Below are positions 47,866-57,111 of a DNA stretch of 64,000 nucleotides, one piece after another. The translations under genes and the position numbers were made by a program. Source of the stretch: DATMNR01 sp963702765. Its GTDB lineage: Bacteria > Chloroflexota > Ktedonobacteria > Ktedonobacterales > Ktedonobacteraceae. The stretch is taken from positions 1-64,000 of the forward strand of contig CAVPEB010000028.1 of NCBI GenBank assembly GCA_963702765.1. The letters run 5' to 3'. The notes below the pieces were generated by a model. It searched no databases. It was not told the origin of the DNA and was given only the letters and a program-made list of their open reading frames with translations. How positions within the stretch are numbered: the first letter of the stretch is position 1; each line of letters opens with the position of its first letter.

Positions 47866-49402
47866 TTATGCTAAAGATTGCACAGCAATCGGGAGTGCTA
47901 CTGTGAAAGTGGTTCCTTTCCCGATTTCGCTCTCTACAGTTATACTACCATTATGAGCGCGTACAATCCAATCGACAATTGACAACCCCAATCCCGTGCT
48001 GCCCGCCGCTCTCGACCGTGCAGGGTCAACCCTGTAGAACCGTTCGAATATATGATCAAGATGATCCTTCGCTATTCCAATGCCCGTGTCACTCACGACC
48101 ATAATTGCCTTGTTTTGTTCAGTCTTCACTTCCAGCTTCACGTAGGTGCCACTATTAGAATACGTGACTGCATTGTCTAAAAGGTTCATAATTACCTGGA
48201 TCAGCCGAACTTCATCTCCCATTACCAGTGTGGGCTGCCTTGCTACTATCTCTAAGGTGATACCGCGCTCCGTTGCTAATGGTTCAATAGTTGCAGCGAC
48301 ATCAGCAGCAAGTAGATCCAGTCGTACCAGTTCATGTTCGAATAATACCTGGTTTTCATCGCTACGAGCTAACAGCAGCAGGCCATTGATCAAATGGCCA
48401 AGTCTCTCAAATTCAGCGTTCACATCTCGTAAAACCGCGATGTATTCTTCGCTTTCAATAGGCGTGCTCTGAGCCAGAACCACGTCTGTCATGCTGCGTA
48501 TCGCTGCAACAGGCGTTCGTAATTCGTGCGAAGCGTCTGCCACGAAACGGCGCTGGCGTGCAAATGCCTTATCTATTCTTTCGATCATTTCATTGAAAGT
48601 CAGGGCAAGGCTTTGAATCTCGTCTTTACTACGTGGAACCGGTACGCGCTCATGGAGATCACCCGCTTCTATACGCCTTGCTATACGGGTTAATCGATCA
48701 ATTGGCCCGAATGCATGGGCTGCTAACCAATAGCTACCAAGCGCTCCTAAGATCAATACAAATGGTACGATAAGCAGTAATTCGAAAGCCACACTTCGTA
48801 AGGTGTTTCCTAATGGGGCAAGTGATTCTCCCACCTGCACGACACCATATACGGTTCCATTCTCAGCCAATGCCGTGCTATAGAGACGCACTGTTTGTCC
48901 ATTTTTTGCTGTGACTGTGCCTTGCCATGTATTGCCATGCAGAGGCTGTGTCACGCTGGACGGCGGAATGTTCAAAGCTAGGAAAGCTGGAGTAACATAG
49001 ACAACATCTCCCTGAATATTCAGAATTCGCACCAACGCTCCCAGAATTCACATCCGCATTTGTTCCCTCAGGGGTACCGGGAGAGATGGTTGCCGTGCTG
49101 GCTGATTGAGGATTTGACTTCGGCGTTGCATTATCTGTGGCTGCATCTGGATCCGTCAATCCGGGTAGCGCACCGGTTACATCATGAATGGTGATTGTGC
49201 CTTTATCTTCATTAATACCGGCAGCAATTTGTTGTGTGCGTAATTGGAGAGATGCATCAAAACTTGTTTGTAGCGATGCCCGTAAATTTATATAAAAGAT
49301 CGCGCCGAAGAGCAGCATCAATACACTAAAGACTGCGATGAACCAGAGCGTCAATTGGATCCGCATGCCAGGAGGCCGTATGCGCCGAAAAAGTTTGCTC
49401 AT
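47866..49402 (-). pseudogene. Sensor histidine kinase (HAMP-type), one frameshift
   Basis: ATG 49402 (MSKLFRRIRPPGMRIQLTLW) starts an N-terminal membrane helix and a periplasmic sensor. A one-base change near 49046-49052 rejoins LGALVRILNIQGDVVYVTP. Then come a second helix (LLLIVPFVLILGALGSYW), HAMP, the H-box RRFVADASHELRTPVAAIRS, the N-box LIQVIMNLLDNAVTYS, DTGIGIAKDHLDHIFERFYR and GLGLSIVDWIV. About 512 aa when corrected. Its response regulator lies upstream, separated only by the IsrB element; excision leaves about 15 nt between the genes, a normal operon spacing. Confidence 0.88.
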
Positions 49403-49458
49403 AACATCTTCACCTGCAGAGGCCTCGATCCTTGCGGGATGTGGAGGAAGGCGCTCCT

Positions 49459-50496
49459 TCATTTGGCGATGGAGTGGGACATCAGCCTCACCCTCCATCG
49501 TAACACTTTAATCAACTTGCAGTCTACCACCCTCGCCGTTTGTGTGAGCCGCTTATTCGTTTCCGGGTCATGCAAACTCAGCTTGCCATCCCTCGTTCCG
49601 CCGACGGTGGCTTTGCCCCACTTCGGATGTTTGACCAGGGTGCCACGTTTGATACCTTGTGAGAGGGTGCCGCCGTAGGGCTTACGCTTGCCATTCTTCT
49701 CTGGCTGGAAGCGGTGCAGTTGCCGATGGTGCCAGGTGAAAGGCATGATGCACAACAAGCGTGTATTGTCCGGCGACTTGCGCCCTCCTACCGCACTGTA
49801 GGCCAACACCCATGCATCGACGCAATGCGCATCCCAGACCTCTGCCAGCTTCTTCCCCGTCTTCTTGAGTCCCAACTGCTCTCGGAGTTCTTGTGTCTCG
49901 TAGCCCTGCATGGTCTGGACAGCAGCTAGCTTGCCCAACTCCTCGTAAAACCAATGCTTGCCGACTTGCAGCGGAGAAAAGGCGGCGTTCCAGCGTCCCT
50001 TGCCATGCCGCGTCCGAGCTTTGATGTCCTCTACCACGAAGACGCTCACGGGAAATAGCTGGCTGAGAAAGGTGGCCAGGTGCAGTTTCCACTGCCAGCG
50101 GGCCTTGGTGGAGGGCGGCAGCCTCTTTTTGCTGTGTTTGCGGTTCTGGCGCGGTTTGCGGCAGGGGGTCTTGCGATTGCGGCGGATGCGGCGCATGCGG
50201 GTGCTGTCCTTCTCCGCTTCTTTCACTCCCGTCCTGGCCACCGCCTGTATATTGGCGTAAATGTGGTTGGCGGAGGCCACCACAATCCCTTCGCGTTTGG
50301 AACCGGGATCGACACCCACCGCGATGGGTTGCTGCGCGCGTGCTGACGGCTCGACGTTGAGCCGCACGCAATAGAAGCCCCCCTTCCAAAAGCCTGTGCC
50401 TTTGCCGCTCCTGATCCACCGCCGTGCCCGCGAGGGAGTTGTGGGCATGAGTGGTGTATGTTCCTGATCGACCACAGGGACAAAGAGGTTTGACAT
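49459..50496 (-). CDS. isrB: IsrB, RNA-guided RuvC nickase (IscB relative without HNH)
   Basis: 345 aa from ATG 50496 (the frame extends upstream to 50622 across the RNA region). The PLMP domain reads TPLMPTTPSRARRWIRSGKG. RuvC-I D63 is in VGVDPGSKREGIVV. The arginine-rich bridge helix is RMRRIRRNRKTPCRKPRQ. RuvC-II E156 is in VFVVEDIKA. RuvC-III has H224 and D227 in WDAHCVDAWVLAY. Only about 67 residues separate RuvC-II and III, too few for an HNH domain, which marks IsrB rather than IscB. A C-terminal target-motif-type region follows. All catalytic residues are present. Confidence 0.9.
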   Translation of the reverse strand: MSNLFVPVVDQEHTPLMPTTPSRARRWIRSGKGTGFWKGGFYCVRLNVEPSARAQQPIAVGVDPGSKREGIVVASANHIYANIQAVARTGVKEAEKDSTRMRRIRRNRKTPCRKPRQNRKHSKKRLPPSTKARWQWKLHLATFLSQLFPVSVFVVEDIKARTRHGKGRWNAAFSPLQVGKHWFYEELGKLAAVQTMQGYETQELREQLGLKKTGKKLAEVWDAHCVDAWVLAYSAVGGRKSPDNTRLLCIMPFTWHHRQLHRFQPEKNGKRKPYGGTLSQGIKRGTLVKHPKWGKATVGGTRDGKLSLHDPETNKRLTQTARVVDCKLIKVLRWRVRLMSHSIAK

Positions 50497-50736
50497 GTGC
50501 GATAAGCCCCTTTCGGGTGTGCTATAGTCCCTTCGCTGCTGACCATCGGAGCGGGTGCAAGTTAGGGAGGCGCTCGCACCATCCTGTGGGCTGTCACGCC
50601 CAGATCGTTCAGCTTCCTTCAAACGCCCCTTTGGCGGAGCTTGGGTAAGCTAGTCTCGCAGTTGCCCTCGTTGGTTCCCCGGTGACAAGCCGGATCGCTT
50701 CACAAGCCAATCTCTTTCGGAGGATTGGTGCTTGAC
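50497..50736 (-). ncRNA. IsrB omega-RNA region
   Basis: In IscB/IsrB loci the omega-RNA lies just upstream of the protein gene. Here 240 bases with no separate gene hold several stems: the left-end hairpin (50707-50728), CACCGGGG near 50685, GGGCAACTGCGAGACTAGC near 50650-50670, CGCCAAAGGGGCG near 50622-50636 and CCGAAAGG near 50508. A guide would be read from the flank, the 3-prime end of the response-regulator gene. Confidence 0.65.
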
Positions 50737-50737
50737 A

Positions 50738-51421
50738 TCAAGGTTCCTTGAGTTGGTATCCAAAGCCACGAATAGTTGTAATTACGTCTGGTTCGCCATT
50801 CTCACACAGTTTACGCCGCAAATAACGAATATACACGTCAATGACATTCGAGAGGTGTTCCGCGTCAATATTCCACATATGTTCAGCGATCATATCCCGG
50901 CTCAGTACGAGGCCAGGATTACTCATAAGTAACTCCAGCAAGCTATATTCTTTGCTGGTAAGGCTAATTTGACGATCACCTCGTTTCACCTCATGCGTGC
51001 GCGTATCAAGAGTAATATCCTTGAAGTGCAATTCCGTTGTTTTCGAGGGCCCTTCACGGCGTAATAATGCGCGTACGCGTGCCTCTAGTTCCCGAAATGC
51101 AAAAGGCTTTGTCAAATAGTCATCAGCTCCAATATCCAGCCCTGTAACTCGATGATCTATTCCACTCAACGCTGTCAGAAAGAGAATAGGTGTTAATCGT
51201 TTCTGGTTGCGCAGTTGACGACAAACATCAAAACCATCCATACGTGGTAGGAGAATGTCAAGGATGATCAAATTATATGCGACTGCAAGTGCCAATGAAA
51301 GCGCTTCGTCACCATCGGTGACGAGGTCAACTGCATAATGGTTATCTTCTAACCCCTTCTTTAGACTTGGTCCTAAATGTGGATCGTCTTCTGCAATTAA
51401 AATTCGCATGTTCTGCTCCAT
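50738..51421 (-). CDS. OmpR-family response regulator
   Basis: 227 aa. Receiver domain with acidic pocket (LIAEDDPHLGPSLKK), phospho-Asp in NLIILDILLPRMDGFDVCRQ, Thr in ILFLTALSG and Lys in DYLTKPFAFRELEARV. The C-terminal winged helix has ISLTSKEYSLLELLMSNPG and VIDVYIRYLRRKL. Its stop overlaps the TTGAT target of the IsrB element, so the protein is unchanged by the insertion. The histidine kinase lies beyond the element and may suffer reduced transcription. Confidence 0.93.
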   Translation of the reverse strand: MEQNMRILIAEDDPHLGPSLKKGLEDNHYAVDLVTDGDEALSLALAVAYNLIILDILLPRMDGFDVCRQLRNQKRLTPILFLTALSGIDHRVTGLDIGADDYLTKPFAFRELEARVRALLRREGPSKTTELHFKDITLDTRTHEVKRGDRQISLTSKEYSLLELLMSNPGLVLSRDMIAEHMWNIDAEHLSNVIDVYIRYLRRKLCENGEPDVITTIRGFGYQLKEP

Positions 51422-51702
51422 AACACATTCTAATACTTCATTACATACGAATGAAGCGGCTTAAAGTATACGTGTCAATTATGAAAAGAACATGAAAGAA
51501 AATTGTGATCACGTTGTGATGTAGATTTGATATCTTTGGACTGCCTTGTGGCCATTAGTATTCAACTCCGTGGTCCAAAAATTTGTAGCGTCCTATGCTT
51601 GTAATAAGGCTTGCGTTAGTTTAGAATTATTGTGATGACACTTCTGAGAAGTGGGAACAATACATCCTTTGTATTTTCTAATTGTAGATCAAACGGAGCA
51701 TA

Positions 51703-51970
51703 ATGATGGAAGACCCAAAGCGGTGTCCTAAGTGCGGGCACAATGCAGTGCGCGTCAGGCGTGTGAATCCGAAAGGTAGAGAACTCGGTCCTGGTCTATC
51801 TGGCTCTTCTTCGGAGTCAGTGTGCTCATACTCATTGGCTCATTCTTCGGTTCATATGGCAATTCTGGAAACCATTTAGTATACTGCTACTTCCTGGTAT
51901 TGTATTAGTCCTCGATAGCAGTCTTCTATCTCTTTCTTTTCTCCAGGATGCCAAAAAGATTCAGGTGTGA
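51703..51970 (+). pseudogene. Small zinc-ribbon membrane protein, frameshifted
   Basis: ATG 51703 after GGAG gives MMEDPKRCPKCGHNAVRVRR, a CxxC zinc-ribbon start, then VNPKGRELG. Two frame changes (near 51790 and near 51855) are needed to read two hydrophobic segments, WSIWLFFGVSVLILIGSFFG and FWKPFSILLLPGIVLVL, ending at TGA 51968-51970. If real it is an 85-90 aa membrane protein. Confidence 0.45.
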
Positions 51971-52038
51971 TAATTCTCATACATGGGATTGGCCGCAGTA
52001 GTTGCGTTCAAACTACATTCATATGAAAGAGGCTGACT

Positions 52039-52746
52039 ATGCCTGCCATTGTACAACTCGCGCTTATAGGAATTATCGGATATCTCTGGGGTTCAATTCC
52101 TGCTGGCTATTGGATAGGAAAACTGATTCGGGGGAAAGACTTTGACATTCGCGCGTATGGCAGCCATAAAATAGGTATGACAAATGTTCTACGCACCCTT
52201 GGTAGGGGACCTGCCCTGTTTGTGTTAATTTTTGACCTGTCCAAAGGCATTGGGCCAACGCTCATCGCTACTCTCGTTCCTTTTTTCTATGGAGCTGGCT
52301 GGGGGCCGACGGTAGCCGGTCTGGCCGCTTTGATTGGTCATATTTACCCTGTTTTCATTGGTTTTAAAGGCGGGCGAGGAGTTCTCACAGGCGCTGGGGC
52401 ACTGCTTATCATTTCTCCATTGACGTTTCTGATCTGTTTCGTCGTTCTGGCAATTACCATACTGACAACACGCTATGTATCATTAGGCTCAATTCTAGGA
52501 AGCCTGACCACTATGATCTGTGGAATAGTCTTCTTTGTCATCGGGCGCGTTAACCCTGAGTTCTTCGCTAAGGTAACCCTGGCTCAATTGGTTTTTATGT
52601 TGATTGGCCCTGCTCTTATCATTATTGTCCACTATGATAATATAGGTCGCTTGTTGTCTGGTAATGAACGCAAATTAGGGCAGAAAGTTGTCCTCGAAGA
52701 AGGGACGTCTTCCGCGAATAGTAGTTCTTCTAACGCGAAAGCATAA
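52039..52746 (+). CDS. plsY: Acyl-phosphate:glycerol-3-phosphate acyltransferase PlsY
   Basis: 235 aa membrane enzyme that acylates glycerol 3-phosphate, the first step of phospholipid synthesis. The three PlsY loops are present: YLWGSIPAGYWIGKLIRG with GSHKIGMTNVLRTLG, YPVFIGFKGGRGVLTGAGAL, and HYDNIGRLLSGNERKLG. A Ser/Ala-rich tail follows. It supplies lipid synthesis from the glycerol 3-phosphate made by the glp genes further on. Confidence 0.93.
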   Translation: MPAIVQLALIGIIGYLWGSIPAGYWIGKLIRGKDFDIRAYGSHKIGMTNVLRTLGRGPALFVLIFDLSKGIGPTLIATLVPFFYGAGWGPTVAGLAALIGHIYPVFIGFKGGRGVLTGAGALLIISPLTFLICFVVLAITILTTRYVSLGSILGSLTTMICGIVFFVIGRVNPEFFAKVTLAQLVFMLIGPALIIIVHYDNIGRLLSGNERKLGQKVVLEEGTSSANSSSSNAKA

Positions 52747-52808
52747 GACTAATCGCTTTCAGTTTAAGCCCGTAAAATATTGTCGTGCAGAGCGTTGTCA
52801 AGTATTTG

Positions 52809-52834
52809 TCATTCTGAGCGCCAGCGAAGAATGA
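52809..52834. repeat. REP-like palindromic repeat
   Basis: TCATTCTGAGCGCCAGCGAA plus GAATGA; arms TCATTCT/AGAATGA pair. Lies between the convergent plsY and pgsA genes and shares its core (GAGxGCCAGCGAAG) with the hairpin at 41608-41675. Confidence 0.65.
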
Positions 52835-52887
52835 CAGGCAGGACTTGTCGGTTGATGATGAATTTTAACGTGAATTTGAACCCATGC

Positions 52888-53514
52888 CTAAGCCTTTGAG
52901 ACTGCGGTATCTTGCTTACCCTGAAGCAGAGGCAATGCCCCGCGAACATATTCTACTCCTGAGAGGATTGTCCAGATCACAGCGATGAGCATCAATGCAT
53001 CTGCAATCAATAGTAAGAAATCTCCGACATTCAATGCGTTATTGTTGAAATTGAGCATCAGTGGGAATAGTGAAAGATGACTTGCGCCAAGTCCCATTCC
53101 CAACAGAATTCCTTCCATGGCTACCAGGGTAATAAACGTTTTTTGTTTCCCCAACTTCCCGGCAGGGATCACAGTTCCTTTGGCAGCCGCCATTAAGCGC
53201 ATGCCGCTGACGACAAATTCGCGTGCGATAATAATCACAACAATCCACGCGGGAACCAGGCCAAGCTGCACGAATGCTATCAAAATGGCAGAGACAAACA
53301 CCTTATCTGCTGTCAGGTCAAGGAAGACTCCGAGTTGAGATACTATATGGTTTCGTCGTGCCAGGTAACCATCGAAAAAATCTGTGATGGAGGCTAGAAA
53401 AAAAACAACTGCAGCCACAAGAAAAGCCCAGGGCTGGTTGACAATAACCAGAACAAAAACCACGACCGTTGCTACAATTCGGCTGAAACTGAGTAGGTTA
53501 GGTGCAGTATACAT
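52888..53514 (-). CDS. pgsA: CDP-alcohol phosphatidyltransferase, PgsA-like
   Basis: 208 aa from ATG 53514 (GAGGAG upstream; the frame begins earlier at TTG 53532). The CDP-alcohol transferase signature is complete: DFFDGYLARRNHIVSQLGVF then LDLTADK (DGxxAR...G...D...D). Five or six membrane helices. By similarity it makes phosphatidylglycerol phosphate from CDP-diacylglycerol and glycerol 3-phosphate (MYTAPNLLSFSRIV start is typical of PgsA). It follows glpP directly on the same strand, again linking glycerol 3-phosphate to lipids. Confidence 0.9.
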   Translation of the reverse strand: MYTAPNLLSFSRIVATVVVFVLVIVNQPWAFLVAAVVFFLASITDFFDGYLARRNHIVSQLGVFLDLTADKVFVSAILIAFVQLGLVPAWIVVIIIAREFVVSGMRLMAAAKGTVIPAGKLGKQKTFITLVAMEGILLGMGLGASHLSLFPLMLNFNNNALNVGDFLLLIADALMLIAVIWTILSGVEYVRGALPLLQGKQDTAVSKA

Positions 53515-53532
53515 AACAATGGTTCTCCTCAA

Positions 53533-54132
53533 CTAACTTGATGTTCGATTCCAAAGTGCATAGGTACTACTACTGCTCAGTATTGCGCCTGCGGCACGGA
53601 TACGAGCAACTTCTGTAGCATTGCGGATAAAACCGCCAGCGATAAAAGGACCGGGCAGTAATTGCTGTAAGGTCGTCGCAATTTCTGGAAAAATGATACC
53701 TGGGAGTACTTCTACTATATCTGGAGCGGCGCGCGAAATTGTTCGCACTCCGGTTTCCAGTGCGGAGTCATCTACGAGCAGAAGACGTTGTATGGTGATT
53801 AATCCCTCGGCATGCCCCGCGGAGACGAGTTGTGATCGACTTGTGATAATAGCATCAACACCAATCTGATGAAGATATTGAATGCCTGCGCGATCTTTGC
53901 CAATACCACTCACCAGGTCCACATGAACTACAAATCCCTTACCCTTCTTATGGGCTTGCTCTACAAAAGGTTTAAGTTGAAAAGCATCACCTTTAAGCAT
54001 AAAGAGCAATAAAGCATCAGAGTTCAATGCAATCTCGATCTCTTCATTCGACTTTAGAGCTGCAGCTACTGGAAACCGGGATGCTAAACGTAGAAATTCT
54101 TGTTTGGTCATGAAACTATTACCAACATACAT
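53533..54132 (-). CDS. glpP: Glycerol-3-phosphate-responsive antiterminator GlpP
   Basis: 199 aa (start possibly at the second Met, 54111). GlpP proteins bind glycerol 3-phosphate and leader RNA to prevent termination before glp genes. Seen: FPVAAALKSNEEIEIALNSD, LLLFMLKGDAFQLKPFVEQA, GKGFVVHVDLVSGIGKDRAG, VDAIITSRSQLVSAGHAEGL, TIQRLLLVDDSALETGV and EVLPGIIFPE. Intact. Divergent from the second GlpP gene across a 390-bp gap. Confidence 0.9.
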   Translation of the reverse strand: MYVGNSFMTKQEFLRLASRFPVAAALKSNEEIEIALNSDALLLFMLKGDAFQLKPFVEQAHKKGKGFVVHVDLVSGIGKDRAGIQYLHQIGVDAIITSRSQLVSAGHAEGLITIQRLLLVDDSALETGVRTISRAAPDIVEVLPGIIFPEIATTLQQLLPGPFIAGGFIRNATEVARIRAAGAILSSSSTYALWNRTSS

Positions 54133-54521
54133 AGAAGTGATGCTAACTTAGCAGATAAGGAACCATGAACATTGAAAAGGTGAGACGAGTAAGATTAAGA
54201 GAAGAGACAGGTAAAGTCACAACATAATCACACTCGATCTCACCACTTTTCAAGTGCCTTCAATCGAGTTAACACCACTTGACAAACGATAAGATGCTAA
54301 GTATTATCATTATAGCAGACCAATCACCTTTGTGCAGTTATTTCTTCTGAAAAATGCATTGCACATTATCAGTATTTCACAAAGGTGTGCACAAAAGTCA
54401 AAGTTGACCAGTAGAAACAATTGCATATGTGCCCAGGGACAGTGAATTGAGAAGTCCTAAGCTACCCTTGTTATGAAGGGCTTAGGGCTTTGTTATCTTT
54501 ACTGCTACAGTGAGGTGCAGC
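54133..54521. promoter_or_regulatory. Divergent leader between the two glpP genes
   Basis: About 390 bases with no gene. A bulged hairpin near 54462-54492 (CCTAAGC, CCCTT / AAGGGCTTAGG) followed by GCTTTGTTATCTTT precedes the second glpP start and could be a leader terminator controlled by GlpP. Confidence 0.4.
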
Positions 54522-55098
54522 ATGCTCACTCGGTCTTCGAAGTCTTTACTCAGTGTCTCGGATCGGCAAAAAATCATACCGGTTATCGAAAACCGTACTG
54601 AGTTTTTACGCGCCCTGAATGCCCCGCAAATTTCTACTATAATGTTGCGTCATTGCAATTTACTCGATCTCAGGCCGATTTTGGATCATGCCTTTGATCG
54701 CGATCTGGCTGTCTATGTCAATGTCGATCATATTGATGGTATTCACCCTGATAGTGCTGGTCTTCGTTTCCTCGCCCATCAATTACATATTAGCAGGTAT
54801 TGTCTCAAGTAATCCAAGAATTTTAGCTCTAGGCAAAGGCTTTGAACTGGAAACAATTCAACGTCTATTTGCGGTAGACTCAACTGGATTGGAAACTGCC
54901 CTTGAATCGGTAGATAACCACCATGTTGATCTGCTCGATATATCACCTGCGCTTGTTATTCCATACGTCGTTTCACATACAGTTTTGCCTTTACCTTTTA
55001 TTGGATCTGGTTTAATCTCGACCTTTCAGCAAGTTCAGTCAGTGCTTCACGCTGGTGCATTACGGGTCGCGACTGCAAGATCTGAGCTTTATATGTAA
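54522..55098 (+). pseudogene. Second GlpP-like antiterminator, one frameshift
   Basis: From ATG 54522: IIPVIENRTEFLRALNAPQI, STIMLRHCNLLDLRPILDHA, RDLAVYVNVDHIDGIHPDSA, GLRFLAHQLHI. One base must be lost near 54790-54800 to read AGIVSSNPRILALGKGFELE, TIQRLFAVDSTGLETALESV and LLDISPALVIPYVV. Corrected length about 192 aa. Only modestly similar to the neighbouring GlpP, so an older paralogue. It precedes glpK on the same strand. Confidence 0.8.
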
Positions 55099-55348
55099 AA
55101 AGGTGACCTTCTCTTTGCGCCGCAAAATGGTGTCTTCGGACAGATATTATGGCTTAGCAATACCGTCATATTAGAATAAGTGAGGTAACAACCAGCGTAT
55201 ACCTCAATATGAATGGGTGAAAGGAGGAAAGGAAAAGGCATTCTTGCTGACAGTTGCTTTTCCATATAAGCTCCTGCACAGGCATCGATACCTGTGCTCT
55301 TCAATGGAACATCTTTGTATTTATTAAACAGCAGAAGGAGAGTTTCTC
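55099..55348 (+). promoter_or_regulatory. glpK leader with hairpins
   Basis: 250 bases between the glpP-like gene and glpK. Contains a hairpin with GGAAAAG/CTTTTCC arms near 55229-55263 and a perfect 7-bp stem GCACAGG/CCTGTGC at 55276-55297. This is a reasonable site for GlpP-type antitermination, but no U tract is convincing. AGAAGGAG precedes the glpK start. Confidence 0.4.
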
Positions 55349-56845
55349 ATGGCAAAGTATGTACTTGCTCTGGACCAGGGCACAACGAGTTCGCGAGCGA
55401 TTGTATTCAATCACGAAGGCTTGATTGTAGCTTCCGCACAACAAGAATTCCCGCAGATTTATCCATCACCTGGTCTGGTCGAGCATGATCCAGAAGCAAT
55501 CTGGTCCAGTCAATTAACGGTTGCTCAAGAGGCAATGAAGAAGGCAGGCGCTTCCGCCTCAGATATTGCAGCAATAGGCATCACCAATCAGCGCGAAACG
55601 ACAGTTGTTTGGGATAAGAATACAGGCAAGCCTGTTTTCAACGCTATTGTCTGGCAGAGCCGATTGACCGTTCCTATTTGCGATGCTCTGAAGGCGAAAG
55701 GCTTCGACAAAGAAATTCGCGAGCGTACAGGTCTGGTAACTGACGCCTATTTCTCCGGCACCAAGGTCAAATGGATCCTTGATAACGTCGCAGGCGTGCG
55801 TGAAAGGGCGGAACGTGGTGAAATACTGTTCGGTAATATTGACACCTTTTTGATGTGGCGTCTCTCTAAAGGGCGAATCCATGCGACAGATCCCTCCAAC
55901 GCCTCGCGTACCCTCATGTACAACATCTATAAGGGTGAATGGGATGATGTCATTCTCAAAGAATTTGGCGTGCCTCGTTCTATGCTTCCCACTGTTATGG
56001 CGTCTAGTGGAGTCTTCGGAGAGACTGATCCAGAGTTCTTTGGCGGTGCGATCAAATTGGCTGGCGATGCGGGAGATCAGCAGGCCGCTACCTTTGGACA
56101 GGCATGTTTTGAAGTCGGTATGTCTAAGAATACCTACGGCACCGGCAACTTTATGCTCATGAACACGGGTACCAAAGGTGTTCCCTCGCAAAACGGCCTC
56201 CTCACTACTCTTGGCTGGCGTGTAGGCAATGGCCCGCTCATCTATTGTCTTGAAGGCGCCATCTTCATTACTGGCGCAGCGGTTCAGTGGTTGCGCGATA
56301 GCCTGGGGGTCATCAAAACCAGCGGTGATGTTGAGCCGCTAGCTGCGACCGTCCCTGATAATGGTGGCGTGTACTTCGTCCCGGCCTTTGTCGGCCTGGG
56401 TGCTCCTTACTGGGATCCCTATGCTCGTGGCACAATCGTCGGCCTGACACGCGGCTCGACGGCTGGCAACATTGCTCGCGCAACCCTTGAGTCTATGTGC
56501 TATCAGACCCGTGATGTTCTGGAGGCGATGACCGCTGATAGTGGCGTTCCTGTGAAGACGTTACGTGTCGATGGTGGCTCGGTCGTCAATAACCTGCTCA
56601 TGCAATTCCAGGCCGATATTCTTGGTGTGCCGGTGCAAAGGCCAACGGTTGCCGAAACGACAGCCCTGGGTGCTGCCTATCTGGCTGGCCTGGCGACTGG
56701 CTTCTGGAGTAGCCAGGCTGAAGTCGCAGAGCATTGGGCTATTGACCGCACCTTTGAGCCTAAGATGGGCTCAGATGAGCGCGAAAAACTCTATGCTGGC
56801 TGGAAGCGTGCCGTGGAACGCTCCATGCACTGGGAGCAAGCCTGA
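55349..56845 (+). CDS. glpK: Glycerol kinase GlpK
   Basis: 498 aa, full length, FGGY family. ATP-dependent phosphorylation of glycerol to glycerol 3-phosphate. Seen: MAKYVLALDQGTTSSRAIVF at the N-terminal phosphate loop, ITNQRETTVVWDKNTGKPV, FFGTKV-like FSGTKVKWILDNV, TDPSNASRTLMYNIYKGEWD, GDAGDQQAATFGQACFEVGM, YGTGNFMLMNTG, FVPAFVGLGAPYWDPYARGT and LRVDGGSVVNNLLMQFQADI. First enzyme gene of the glp-dha cluster. Confidence 0.96.
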   Translation: MAKYVLALDQGTTSSRAIVFNHEGLIVASAQQEFPQIYPSPGLVEHDPEAIWSSQLTVAQEAMKKAGASASDIAAIGITNQRETTVVWDKNTGKPVFNAIVWQSRLTVPICDALKAKGFDKEIRERTGLVTDAYFSGTKVKWILDNVAGVRERAERGEILFGNIDTFLMWRLSKGRIHATDPSNASRTLMYNIYKGEWDDVILKEFGVPRSMLPTVMASSGVFGETDPEFFGGAIKLAGDAGDQQAATFGQACFEVGMSKNTYGTGNFMLMNTGTKGVPSQNGLLTTLGWRVGNGPLIYCLEGAIFITGAAVQWLRDSLGVIKTSGDVEPLAATVPDNGGVYFVPAFVGLGAPYWDPYARGTIVGLTRGSTAGNIARATLESMCYQTRDVLEAMTADSGVPVKTLRVDGGSVVNNLLMQFQADILGVPVQRPTVAETTALGAAYLAGLATGFWSSQAEVAEHWAIDRTFEPKMGSDEREKLYAGWKRAVERSMHWEQA

Positions 56846-56922
56846 TCTATTGAGGGATACATATTCAATGACTCTCCATCCTTCTGACGGAAATTCCTTT
56901 ATGTAGGGGCGAGAGAGTGGTG

Positions 56923-56985
56923 GGGAGTGGTTGGGTGGGCCTTTATGGTCGCCCGCCGTTCCCCTCAAGGATGGAAATCCATTAC
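56923..56985 (+). repeat. Dispersed repeat, copy A (glpK-glpF gap)
   Basis: Shares GGAGTGGTT, GGGCCTTTATGGT, CCG, GTTCCCCT and GGATATCC/GGAAATCC blocks with 61023-61086 in the same order and spacing. A TGTAGGGG motif lies just to its left. Confidence 0.6.
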
Positions 56986-57111
56986 AGTGCGTCCCTCCCG
57001 TCCTTGTAGTGCGTCTCGTATAGTGTGACTTATTATCAATTTTTTGGGATCGAGACGGCAAACTTCCGGGTTATCCGTCATCTATCCAAAACAGCAAAGG
57101 AGTGACAATCT

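Larger units (their letters stand above)
49416..50736 (-). mobile_element. IS200/IS605-superfamily element carrying IsrB
   Basis: In isrB orientation the left end abuts TTGAT (50737-50741), which contains the response-regulator stop, and has a hairpin at 50707-50728 (CCAATC/GATTGG arms). The right end has CTTCCTCCACATCCCGCAAG continuing to CTCTGC, similar in form to ends of IscB-type elements. Host DNA resumes with AGGTGAAGATGTT, the ribosome site of the kinase. No TnpA. Length about 1.32 kb. Confidence 0.75.

Noticed and set aside
49682..50419. 245-codon minus-strand frame inside isrB
   Set aside because: Low-complexity Arg/Gln/His-rich shadow of isrB in another frame.
49459..50622. IscB with HNH nuclease
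   Set aside because: Only about 67 residues lie between RuvC-II and RuvC-III, so there is no room for an HNH domain; IsrB fits.
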